From: Yponomeuta sedellus
Taxonomy: Eukaryota > Arthropoda > Insecta > Lepidoptera > Yponomeutidae
NCBI GenBank assembly: GCA_934045075.1
Contig: OW203736.1
Location: 20,685,805-20,749,804 of the forward strand
Length of the DNA stretch: 64,000 nucleotides
Reading direction: 5' to 3'
Shown: piece after piece, positions 21,071 through 30,083 of the stretch
How the letters are laid out: every line of letters starts with the position of its first letter
Position numbering within the stretch: the stretch's first letter is position 1
The notes under the pieces: generated by a model
Told to the model about the DNA's origin: nothing
The model's input: only the letters and a program-made list of their open reading frames with translations
Databases searched by the model: none
Translations under genes and position numbers: made by a program

Positions 21071-21500
21071 AGTATGCCAGTGAAAAGTTATTGCAATACT
21101 TATTTTTGCAGGGCATTATATCTCATTTCCATTTAACCAACAGCATTCAAGAGTCAAGAGTCTCCGTAGTCAATTACAGAACCGTCACAGAGAATCTCAT
21201 TTCGAATGTATCTTCACGCCCGTATCTAAATAATATCTGGCTCACCAGCGCCGCTCAGCTACGTGTATAATCGTGCAATTTGCACAATTCGCGTGCAATG
21301 AACACGTAGTCTGCGAACGTGCGACGCTGCCCGGGGCAATGGACTATTCATGGCTGTGGCACGTGACCCCCACTGGCAGATACCCGAAACGGTTTTTAGC
21401 CAGCAGTGTAACTTGCTCGCTGTGGTGGATAAGAAATTATAAATACGTAAATATATACATCATGACTCTCTCATAGCCCCGACTACCTGGGTGGTCTTAA
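21071..21500. other. Unassigned stretch
   Basis: No repeat-family match within the window; the frame from 21273 has no domain I recognise. Confidence 0.4.
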
Positions 21501-21788
21501 ACGAAGGTTAAACAACATAGGGCGCATTCGGTGCATGACCGTCTATGACTTATGTTAGTGGCATTTTTCCGAGCGGTTCAATGCTTCGCAAGGCTGCCGT
21601 CGATAGATGGCAGTCGTTAAGCCAAGTCAGAGGCCTTAGGGCGGCTTGAAAACTTCTAACAGTGAGATCAGCCACTAGTCTTGCAAGCCTCCACCAATCC
21701 GGACTTGGCTCCCGTGGTGGAGTATGGCCTATGCCTTCCTTAGACAAGAGACACGTGCCCCTTGGTGAAGACAATGGGTTTAAAAACC
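21501..21788 (+). mobile_element. Diverged 5S-derived SINE subfamily (copy 7)
   Basis: The body is clear (GGCAGTCGTTAAGCCAAGTC, AGGCCTTAGGGCGGCTTGAA, CTCCACCAATCCGGACTTGG). The head is weak (GGTTAAACAACATAGGGCGC). The end reads GAAGACAATGGGTTTAAAAA. It shares the variants 'GGGCGGCTTGAAAACTTCTA' and 'CAATCCGGACTTGGC' with 24774-25013. Confidence 0.6.
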
Positions 21789-21794
21789 TATGTA

Positions 21795-22050
21795 GAGGCT
21801 AATTTGCAAGTGATGCAAATTACATCAGTCAGATGTCGCTGCCTGTACGTAATACAGAGAGTATTGTAAAGAGGTTCGAAATTTCACTGATGCCGGTGAG
21901 TCGCCCATTAGCTCAGTTGGAAAGAGCGCTGGCACGGATAGCCAGAGGTCGCGGGTTCGAATCCCGGCATGGGTGGAATTTTTTGCCTCTAAATAGGTTT
22001 TTAAATTTGTTCCTTAGCACGGGTTAGTGCATTAAAAATACTCAATACTT
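21795..22050 (+). mobile_element. tRNA-like SINE, near full length
   Basis: The leader has TTGCAAGTGATGCAAATTAC and CAGATGTCGCTGCCTGTACG. The core lies at 21903-21975 (TAGCTCAGTTGGAAAGAGCG, GGTTCGAATCCCGGC). The tail reads GCCTCTAAATAGG, then CCTTAGCACGGGTTAGTGCA and TTAAAAATA. The tail shows the full 3' end of the family. Confidence 0.7.
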
Positions 22051-22228
22051 TATTGCAGCCATAAGTTTGGTAAGATCTTATATAGTATAACAGATAATGT
22101 GTATCATTATGGACCCTGTCGGGCACAGCAAAAGCCTTAAAATAATATAATTGGTTGCTGATGATGAAATACTCGTATATGCACGGGTCATGAGATCCAA
22201 TCCCGGGATATAACATTGGAAACCTGGG

Positions 22229-22470
22229 TGACACACTGTAACGGTGCAGACCTCTTCACACCATTTTTATTTCTTTTTCCATCTATCATTTTACGCTTTG
22301 ACCAGATCTGACTTTTTACCTGTTTCTCCGTTTTTTTATCCAGTTTTCTGTTTTAAAGTTACTATAAATCTGCAAATAAAATCACACCTGAAGTCGTTCC
22401 AGAGTTTATTTATTATTATAAATATATACAACGTTCCAACACCTCACCTCACATCAGTGTTTACATGCTT
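22229..22470 (+). mobile_element. Possible solo-LTR-like relic
   Basis: TGTAACGGTGCAGACCTCTT matches the putative LTR start at 4438. The 3' border is unclear. Confidence 0.25.
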
Positions 22471-22474
22471 CATG

Positions 22475-22597
22475 TCTTGAAATTGCCAATCCGCGGTGGG
22501 AATGCGTGGTAATTAAGCCCATCCTCTCTATTTGAAAGAATGCATGTGCCCTGCACGTACGTTGTATAATAGGCTACAGTAAAAAAAAATATGTGTA
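22475..22597 (-). repeat. Repeat family G fragment
   Basis: TTGAAATTGCCAATCCGCGG, GGTAATTAAGCCCATCC and GTGCCCTGCACGTACGTTGT. Similar pieces are at 39105-39270, 58130-58220 and 58670-58770. Confidence 0.4.
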
Positions 22598-22842
22598 TTC
22601 CGTGCTTCGCAAGGCACTTAAGCCGTTGGTGCCGGCTGTCATATAATGGCAGTCGTAAAGCCATGTCAGAGGCCTTATGGGCGGCTTGACAACTTCTGAC
22701 AGTAAGGCCCGCCACTGTGTTACAATCCTCCACCAACCCGGACTTGGCCCCCGTGGTGGAGTATGGCCTAACCCTCCTGGAATGCAGGAAGAGACCCGTG
22801 CCTAGCAGTGGGGACATACAAGGGTTGATGACGATGACGATG
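22598..22842 (+). mobile_element. 5S-derived SINE, 5'-truncated (copy 8)
   Basis: It starts at TTCCGTGCTTCGCAAGGCAC and runs through AAGGGTTGATGACGATGACG. The GATGAC repeats show the short-repeat tail of the family. Confidence 0.75.
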
Positions 22843-22879
22843 TGTAAATACGTTGAATGACCTAAGCAATAATGATGTA

Positions 22880-22980
22880 AACACAAATTCACGCCTGTAT
22901 CTCTTGCGGGTAGTCAAATATCGGTATTTGCCACTTGTCACAGTCGTGACAAGTGGCAACTCTTTTATTACACCCTGTAT
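22880..22980. repeat. Family C fragment with hairpin
   Basis: CACGCCTGTATCTC is followed by TTGCCACTTGTCAC-AGTC-GTGACAAGTGGCAA, a perfect 14-bp stem. Confidence 0.45.
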
Positions 22981-23124
22981 AACTGAAGGAGCCCTGTTCT
23001 TACTAATCCTACACTGTCCATGAAACGGTTCCCAGTCATGGCTGTTCACGTGACGGAATGTCTAAAGTATTCGAATGTGTAAGTGTGTATCGTCACGGGT
23101 CTTTGTGCTGCTGTGATACTCGTG

Positions 23125-23445
23125 ACTGTCTCTCAAAAGGGGCTGGCTGAAAACCAGCGTTGCAGATTTTATCTGTAGCACATGCTGAGCCCAGTCACCT
23201 TTTTTATATCCAGGACACACATTGCCGCACTTACTGATTGAGAATTTTGATCGAGAATTGCATGTTTCTTGAGGCAAGTGGATTTTAATCAAAATTGGGT
23301 GTAAATCTTAATTTCACCCAAATATTTTAATGTGTTTGGTGTATGAGTTTTCTTTTTTTTGTGTTTAGTATTAATTTCATACAAATGTTTTATGTGTCTC
23401 TTGTGTATAAATAAAGCATTATTATTATTATTATTAAAATTATTG
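23125..23445 (+). mobile_element. LINE 3' UTR with (ATT)n tail
   Basis: It has the hairpin GGCTGAAAACCAGCG and GCACATGCTGAGCCCAGTCA, then AAATAAAGCATTATTATTATT. The LINE at 33240-33330 has the same arrangement (CTGAAAATCAGCG, then ATGCTGAGTCAGT), as do 36600-36690 and 44840-44945. Confidence 0.5.
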
Positions 23446-23734
23446 AGAAGTTTATTCAAGCATGACATTACAATTTTGCTTTATTGAAAAGAGTATTCAA
23501 GACTTGGCAACTTTGCCTTTTTGAAAAGATGGGCTGTTTGGCCTTACAATGAAATGTAAAAATAGAACTATGTACGACAAGGCTGTATGGTTATAAACCT
23601 TTGCCTGCTTTGACAAGCGAATGAAACAAAAAAAAAATGTATAAAGTTTAACGGTCAGAAACTACTGCTACTGTACCTTCTCTACTATCCTTATTTTCTA
23701 CAGTTTCTTCGTCATATTTATTTTGTTTACATTA

Positions 23735-23910
23735 GCGTTTCTTAATGATTCGCGATACTCATACATAGTTAAACATTAAACGGATCTAATTGCGATTATT
23801 TATTAGGTAAAACGTAATTACTTTATATCCCGACATTTCCGCAGCGTTACAGTTGCCGTGGTCTCGAGTAGACTGAAGTGGCGAGTACAGTCAATTATTG
23901 TTTACATTAT
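23735..23910 (+). repeat. Repeat family E half copy
   Basis: AATGATTCGCGATACTCATA, TCTAATTGCGATTATTTATT, CGACATTTCCGCAGCGTTAC and AGTTGCCGTGGTCTCGAG. Confidence 0.55.
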
Positions 23911-23926
23911 TACACTATTTTTATTT

Positions 23927-24100
23927 TTAATGCACTAACCCGTGCTAAGGAACAAATTTAAAAACCTATTTAGAGGCTAAAAATTTCACCCATGGCGGGA
24001 TTCGAACCCGCAACCTCTGGCTGGTACGGATAGCCAGAGGTTGCGGGTTCGAATCCCGGCATGGGTGAAATTTTGAGCCTCTAAATAGGTTTTTAAAAAT
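23927..24100. repeat. tRNA-like SINE foldback (palindrome)
   Basis: Arms of about 66 bp (23957-24022 and 24033-24098) are reverse complements of each other. Both carry box B (GGTTCGAATCCCGGC) and GCCTCTAAATAGG around a short spacer (GGTACGGAT). The left flank adds the reversed tail AATGCACTAACCCGTGCTAA. Confidence 0.7.
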
Positions 24101-24378
24101 ATTGTTTACATTAGTTTTTTCTTCAAACGGAACAAGTATACTCCTAGTAAAAGTTGCTTCTGTAGAAAGATGGATGGGTTCGTGAGGTTTTTTCGTCGTG
24201 AAATGTCCTAGTTGAGCATTTGTCATTTCCTCTGCTTTGATTTATGTGCAGCTTGTTTACCTAGAGTTGCCGGAAAGTCGCAGACTAAAGGAGAATCCAG
24301 ATTGCAACATGCTATCATATCAGCTAGAGTGGCGGTGCATCGCCTTTGAAACTTTTTCGCTTGCACCTTCATCATCAT

Positions 24379-24600
24379 ATAACATAACATAACATTTACA
24401 TACAGGCACATACATTGATTCTGGCCCCACACTAGGATACCCTGTGTCGTGGGAACAAGAAACAACGACATCACAAATATGTAAATATCCAAGACCTGGC
24501 CTTTTTTTTTTTTTGTTCCCAGCCGGGATTCGAACCCGGGACCTCTTGCATGGTAGGCAGACGCGCTACCGCTACGCCACAGAGGTCGTCGACCCATTAT
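24379..24600 (-). mobile_element. tRNA-Gly-like SINE
   Basis: The minus strand carries GTGGCGTAGCGGTAGCGCGT, GTCTGCCTACCATGC, then GGTCCCGGGTTCGAATCCCG, resembling tRNA-Gly. A body follows (AGGTCTTGGATATTTACATA, ACGACACAGGGTATCCTAGT) with a TTATG-repeat tail. Other copies are at 42322 and 55236. Confidence 0.65.
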
Positions 24601-24644
24601 GTCCATTATGTCGACTACCCGTATTTCAGTTTCCGTTTCTTCTT

Positions 24645-24775
24645 TTCCGTCAATGGTTGTCTGGAAGAAGTTACTTTTAGTAAGAAGGCCGCCACTTGTA
24701 CTGTACTGTTATTTTAAGTCTCTTATGTCATCCTTGGTGTACATGCAATAAAGAATTATCTATCTATCTATCTAT
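24645..24775 (+). mobile_element. LINE 3' end with short TATC tail
   Basis: CTGGAAGAAGTTACTTTTAG, TAAGAAGGCCGCC and CATGCAATAAAGAATTATC, then three TATC units. Confidence 0.55.
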
Positions 24776-25013
24776 GTCCACACTGAGGGTCACAGGTCTC
24801 TCCCCTGAGGAAGGTATAGGCCATACTCCACCACGGAGGCCAAGTCCGGATTGGTGGTGGCTTGCAAGACTAGCCTGGTCTTACTGATAGAAGTTTTCAA
24901 GCCGCCCTAAGGGCTCTGACTTGGCTTAACGACTGCCATCTATGGACGGCAGCCGGCACCAACTGCTAACTTGCCTTGCAAAGCACGGAACCACTTGGAA
25001 AAAATGCAACTAG
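24774..25013 (-). mobile_element. Diverged 5S-derived SINE subfamily (copy 9)
   Basis: Its complement carries GGCCTCCGTGGTGGAGTATG and GGCAGTCGTTAAGCCAAGTC. It is 5'-truncated before the 5S head and shares diagnostic changes with 21501-21788. Confidence 0.6.
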
Positions 25014-25084
25014 AGTTATCATAGATTTATTAATTTGTGATTAATAAATCTCTATGTCTGTGATTGCTGGGTACTCCGTTTATT

Positions 25085-25325
25085 TACTACTATCTGGTGC
25101 CCGCGACTTTGTCTACGCAGGACTATCGGGTAGATTTTTTCCTGCTTTTAATAACATCACATAAAGTTATTCACACTATATTTATAAATTGTAGCCTACA
25201 TGTTAATTTTATGTATATTATTGTAAAGTTTCATCAAAATCCAATTCAGTAGTTTTTACGTGAATGTTTTTGTTACTACAAACATCCATCCGATCATACT
25301 TACAAACTTTCGCATTTATAGATAG
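25085..25325 (-). mobile_element. Helitron-like repeat
   Basis: The reverse complement begins CTATAAATGCGAAAGTTTGT and ends CAAAGTCGCGGGCACCAGAT-AGT. This is the 'GTCGCGGGCA...TAGT' end seen at 52755-52774. Confidence 0.45.
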
Positions 25326-25424
25326 ATAAATCATTTATTTACATAAGACACACACACGTATACAAAGTGTATGGTATCTAGTTACAAGTCACAGCTTAGT
25401 CGACGCTCCAGGAGATCTGAGGGC

Positions 25425-25575
25425 TGGTGCTTACTTTGGCCAAAGGATAAACCTAGCCATACAGCGAGGCAATGCCGCCAGCCTTCTTGGTACTCGGCCG
25501 CCCGACAGCGATCTGGCTCAAATATTTTATTTAAATTATAATGTTTTAGGTTTAGTTCCATTTTTATCAGTCACA
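25425..25575 (+). pseudogene. Relic of a transposon-type protein ('IQRGNAAS' segment)
   Basis: The + strand reads, without stops, about 50 codons including GQRINLAIQRGNAASLLGT. I recall this 'QR-x-SxAIQRGNAASxxGT' block from many insect transposon-derived proteins, where it follows a 'KYSxLxxxYxF' block like that at 33474-33667. The exact parent family is not certain. It is a short relic with no start and no flanking domain. Confidence 0.4.
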
Positions 25576-26339
25576 GCACGAAGAAATCATAAACAAACAA
25601 AACAGTAGCATACATGAAAAGCGAAACACACAGACAGCTAGCCATACACGGTACGGCAATGTACCCGGGCAATGTACTGGACACAGAGTGACCAACGTAG
25701 GTGTGGCAAACGTAAATGGGCTCCGACTCAGTATGTGCTGAAAGTTCGGAAAACAAACTTATTAAAATATTAGTAAGGATCCATCAGACGGACAAACGGA
25801 TGGACGGACGGACAGACAATCGTCAGCAGTGTAGTCTTAGTAGTATTATCCTGTTGGCATCGTTCGATGCAGAACTGCTTTTGAACGAATTATCTGTTTC
25901 TAGGTACCACGAAACATCGAAGCTACATTTAAATTGAAATTCGCAGAGAGCCAGGAAAATTTCACTGCCAACTCAAATGGTTTAATAAAGTTAAATTAAA
26001 GTTCCAGAATAGTTTCCTGTCTTAACCGGGATTCAATCAAATGGAAATTACCAACTAGGTATTTCGAATTAATCTAACTTTTCACTCGGACGTTTTCATA
26101 GGTTGCATCGATAGTTGCTAATTTAATTGGTTGGCTGAAAAGTTTCTTCATGGTGACATCGAATTTGATAAAATTCACCAGCTCGTCCTACCAGTTCAAA
26201 TTCAAGGTCAAATTATTTATTTCATAAAAAAGTTTACAAAAATAAAACACGGGCTGGACCCTCCTAGTTAGTATAGAAATACCTATGTCACTAGGGCCCG
26301 CAATTCCACAAATACTTAATTATTAATCAAATTAAAAGT
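25576..26339. other. Unassigned stretch
   Basis: No repeat-family match within the window and no convincing coding frame. Confidence 0.4.
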
Positions 26340-27110
26340 AACCTATACGATAAAATAAGAATATTATTTATTGTAAACCGGAAAAAAACAAACAAAAAAA
26401 TAATTACAAAGATACTGTATAATTGGCGGCCTTATTGCTTAGAGCAATTTCTTCCAGACAACCCACGATAGAGAGTTGCTGAAGGAAAAGTGAGACAGGT
26501 AGCTGGTGCAAATATGAATATTGATATACAAACTTATACTTAAAAATAATATACTTACATAAACCATAACATATAATACATAAAGCAAATTTATTATAAA
26601 CATACACAAAGTTACATTATTTACAATAAAGTTCCGCAAGAGCATAAAAAGAAAGATAAACCTACATTAAGAAAAACAATAACAAAATCAAATAAAAAAT
26701 AAGAAAGAATTAGAGTGATAGATATAAATCATAAATCTTGTTTTTAAAGATAGCTGAGGAAGAAGAGCGCCTTATTGAAACCGGCAGATCATTCCACAGC
26801 CGGGCGACCCTAACAGCAAATGAGTTACTGAAGAACCTCGTCGAATGACTCGGAATCTTCAGCATCAGGTTCTGGTCAGACCGAAGAGTCCGGCTGTTGA
26901 AGTCACTGAGGTAGATAAAGCGCTCTTTTAGATATAAAGCGGTGGCGGGATTGAACAGTACTCAGTAAAGACGAGAAATGATGTGGGCATTCCTACGAAG
27001 ACGGATAGGGAGCCGCTTGAGCTTAGTGCGATACTCGGAGACATGGTCATATTTGCGTAAGCCAAATATAAACCTAATAGCAAAGTAAGAAGTTATAGTT
27101 AAACTTTCGA
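26340..27110 (-). pseudogene. 5'-truncated CR1-group LINE, ORF2 C-terminus and 3' UTR
   Basis: On the minus strand, a frame from about 27105 to 26712 reads FAIRFIFGLRKYDHVSEYRT, later LKRLPIRLRRNAHIISRLY, one stop (TAC TGA), ALYLKERFIYLSD, and FAVRVARLWNDLPVSIR near the end. This 'W-N-x-L-P-x-x-I-R' tail is typical of CR1/L2-group LINE ORF2, after the reverse transcriptase. The 3' UTR contains the GGAAGAAATTGCTCTAAGCA-type block and ends near AATAAATAATATTCTTATTTT. The copy is dead by truncation and the stop. Confidence 0.65.
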
Positions 27111-27267
27111 AGCCCTGAAATAAAAAAAGGGTTTATTTAAAACATATAACCTGGCTGTGTTTAAACTAGAGTCAAAACGACATATGTACTTTAAAGCTGT
27201 TTTTTATTTTGCCGTATTTTTTTTTACACTACGAAGTAGCATTAGTTGTGTTAGGGCCTTTATCATT
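27111..27267. other. Flank and left target duplication of the R1-like element
   Basis: The 15-bp AGGGCCTTTATCATT at 27253-27267 is repeated at 28151-28165. Confidence 0.7.
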
Positions 27268-28150
27268 GGGGTGCGATGCCAGATTACCTTCCCGTGTGCC
27301 CTTCCGCTTCCGTTTCTACTGATTCATCTTGAACCAGTGGGAAGGGTAAGTGGCAAGGGCCGGTGCACCCTGGGCGCTGGTCAGTAACTTCTCTTTATGG
27401 GATCTTGCTGGCCAGCGGCGAAAAATCTGGCGGGAGGGGTCGCGTGGGCCCTGTTTCACTTTGTGGAGCGGGACCCAGGCGACCAACCGAATGAAGGACC
27501 GACTTGGGGGGGCGCCGCTGCGCGGAAGCGCGCGCGCCTCGTACCAGTCGGACCAGAGTGGCCGCCGGGACGCGGAGGGTCGGGGGACTCTCCGCGTCCA
27601 TCACGGCGGGCCGGAAGGCGCCCTTGCGTGTTCCGAGGGTGCCTTCTGGCACGGAGGGGGCCCGCGCGGTCGCTCACCGCCTTCTCTGCTTTCAGAGAGG
27701 CGCGGGTGGGCAACGCGACGGGCCTCGCGTGTGGGGCGTGTGGGGACCGTGATGCCTTGGCCCCCACGCGCCTCAACGAGGAGGTGCGCCGCCCTCCCCG
27801 TCTCATCGACCGGGTATGCGATGGGATGGAGGGGGCGGCGCGTTGGGGCGTATGGGGGCCAAGATCATACGCACTTGGCCCCTATGCGCTCCAACGAAGA
27901 GATGCGGCGTTCCTTCGCCCTGTTCCTGCGGGCGGGGTAGGGACGCCGCCGAAGGAGTGCGCCCGCAGACGGGGTCGCGGAAGTATGCGCAAGCGTCCCC
28001 GTGGCCCCGTCCTTTGCGGTGCGGAGGAACACCCCAGGAGTTTTAGTCGGTATACCGCCCTTATCAGGGCGGGGAGTCCGACATAACCACTGTGCTCCCC
28101 CGAGCCGGTGGTACCCGTAATTGGGGTTTCTCCTGGGTGAAAAAAAAAAA
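27268..28150 (+). mobile_element. R1-like LINE derivative, GC-rich, poly(A)
   Basis: This 883-bp element starts GGGGTGCGATGCCAG, ends in poly(A) and is flanked by a perfect 15-bp direct repeat. Its 3' end (CCCCAGGAGTTTTAGTCGGT, GGCGGGGAGTCCGACATAAC, GGTGGTACCCGTAATTGGGG) matches the 3' end I know from R1-clade LINEs of Lepidoptera. It is much richer in G+C than its surroundings. Overlapping open frames (for example 27397-28086, 229 codons) follow from that composition and show no EN or RT motif. It is either a 5'-truncated copy or a non-autonomous derivative. Confidence 0.6.
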
Positions 28151-28531
28151 AGGGCCTTTATCATTCTTTATCATTCACAATGGTGCCAAATCACAAGTTT
28201 ATTATAAAAAAAATCTGGTCTTTTTAAGTTTATGCGCGTCGGGACCTCACGGTCGTTGTCTCGACCACAAATGGCGCAAAACGAGAGCTGTCTGAGTGTT
28301 CTGGTGTGCGGACGTGTATCTTGTTGCGGCGTTTTAAATAAATTTGATTTATTAAGTTGAGATCTGCCGTGTGTGAGCATTTTGGGAGAAACATCGGCCC
28401 CTCTCGTTTCTTCCAAGGGGAGACACCATATACACCGGCGGCCATATTGTTTGGTGTCGGATCTTTCACTCGCCGAGTCGACTGGGTGAGATAGCCATAG
28501 TTGTATTGCCTGAAGGACCAGGGATCCAAGG

Positions 28532-28605
28532 TGCGGTGCGAGATTCGAACCGGCAGCGTGTAGTGTAAAGTAAAGTTGGAGCGTACACCGTTACGCCAAG
28601 CGGAT
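28532..28605 (-). promoter_or_regulatory. Antisense tRNA-like sequence in LINE 5' UTR
   Basis: The minus strand reads TTGGCGTAACGGTGTACGCT, then GCCGGTTCGAATCTCGCAC. These are box A- and box B-like, with a long gap between them. It could be a Pol III-type internal promoter pointing out of the element, or a captured tRNA or SINE relic. Confidence 0.35.
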
Positions 28606-28860
28606 TAGACTTCGGGCTGCAAAATTCTGAGTTAGATGCGGCGTGCGGCGGACTGACTGAACCGACCGGCTTGAAGGACCAACCGGATTGTTTCTGTTGC
28701 GCCGCTCACTCCGCCACAATACGTGACACTGCAGCGTGTGTGTGTGAGTGCTACGAGCGAGAGCTACGAGCGACGGCTACGCGCGGCTACTACTACGGGT
28801 TATAGCTACGCATACGCGGACGGCTGCTCCTGTTTGAACGGACTTACGTAGTTTCCAGCG

Positions 28861-29814
28861 ATGCCCTTTAACCTCGAACGCACCCCGCCGAAAGTAAATA
28901 TGCCAGCGCCGTCCGGTTCTCAGCTGCCGGCTTCTTCTTCGGTACCAAATCTGACGCAACATGGAGAACTACCTGCGGAGGACCTTAACGTCACTACTCG
29001 ATACAAGCGACCCTGGCTTTTTGACGACGACGGTAGGGAGTCATCCGACCCTCTTCATGCCCTGGGGCTGGAATTGCGCTTGCTGCGGGAGGAGATGCAG
29101 GGCATGCGAAGAGATATTCAAGAGTGCCGGCAGGAGGTGCGAGACTTCCGAGAGGGCCTGGGGGCTTGTAACCAGCGCATGGATGCTATAGAAGTGCGAG
29201 TCGATAGCTTGGAGAAGAAGGTCGCGGATGCCATAGTATCAGCAGGAACGAAGGTCTTAGAGGACGCGATCAACAATCTCCAAATGGAGCTGCACGATCG
29301 CGACCAGGACATGCTGGCCAACGACGTGCAGATCACCAACATCCTGGAGGAGCGTGGAGAAAGTCCTAATCACCTGGTGACGCTGATCGCAACCAAACTT
29401 GGTGTGGCTCTAGATGAACGCGATATAGTGAGCGCGGAGCGGGTTGGCCCGCGTGGTGAGATGTCTGAGGAGCGTCGGCCGCGGCCACTAATCGTGCGGC
29501 TGGCGCGACGGGCAACGCGGGAGGCGTTGCTGCGCGGGGCCCGCGTTCGACGCACCGCTACTACGGCGGACCTGGGACTGAGTGGAGAGGCGCGGCGCTT
29601 TTATGTAAATGAGCGGCTCACTAAATTAAACCGACAGCTGTTCGGTAGGGCTCGCGAGCAGGCTCGAGTCCATGGGTGGCGTTGGGTGTGGACGAGAGAT
29701 GGTCGGGTCTACGTGCGTCGCTCCGAAGGGCAGCCGGCTCACCGCATACGCAAAGAGAACGACATCTCAGATATTTTTAAAATTGCTGAAGTTCGGTCCA
29801 GCCCATCAGCGTAA
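28861..29814 (+). CDS. LINE ORF1 protein (coiled-coil, RNA-binding)
   Basis: 317 codons, intact. Residues 1-60 are Pro/Ser-rich and disordered. Residues 65-150 are a long heptad-rich coiled coil (LRLLREEMQGMRRDIQECRQ). Residues 151-225 look like the RRM-type RNA-binding fold of L1-like ORF1 proteins (AERVGP, RPRPLIVRLARR). The C-terminal part is very basic and ends in the conserved style RFYVNERLTKLNRQLF...YVRRSEG. Family knowledge: such proteins trimerise, coat the LINE RNA and form the RNP. The first ATG follows a GC-rich leader and gives the whole domain set. There are no breaks. Confidence 0.75.
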   Translation: MPFNLERTPPKVNMPAPSGSQLPASSSVPNLTQHGELPAEDLNVTTRYKRPWLFDDDGRESSDPLHALGLELRLLREEMQGMRRDIQECRQEVRDFREGLGACNQRMDAIEVRVDSLEKKVADAIVSAGTKVLEDAINNLQMELHDRDQDMLANDVQITNILEERGESPNHLVTLIATKLGVALDERDIVSAERVGPRGEMSEERRPRPLIVRLARRATREALLRGARVRRTATTADLGLSGEARRFYVNERLTKLNRQLFGRAREQARVHGWRWVWTRDGRVYVRRSEGQPAHRIRKENDISDIFKIAEVRSSPSA

Positions 29815-30083
29815 TTACATAGATGTATTTTGTAGTAGCCTTTTAGTTCTGTATTTCATGATTGTTGTATTTGTTGTATGTGCAAATTTTTTGTCGCGGT
29901 GTGTCGCTGTTTTAGTTGCCGAAAAATTTCTGCCTAAAACGAAGTGGTTGCCTTGTCTGCAAATATGTATATATTATAACCAAATTTGTGTATCAAAATT
30001 GGCATTAATTAGTATATGTACATTGCGTAGTAATATATATGTAATATTTATCAATAACACGTACAGTTTATTTAGTTCCTTCT

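Noticed and set aside
27350..28164. Several overlapping frames of 76-229 codons
   Set aside because: They lie in very GC-rich DNA of the R1-like element, where stops are rare on both strands; no domain or motif.
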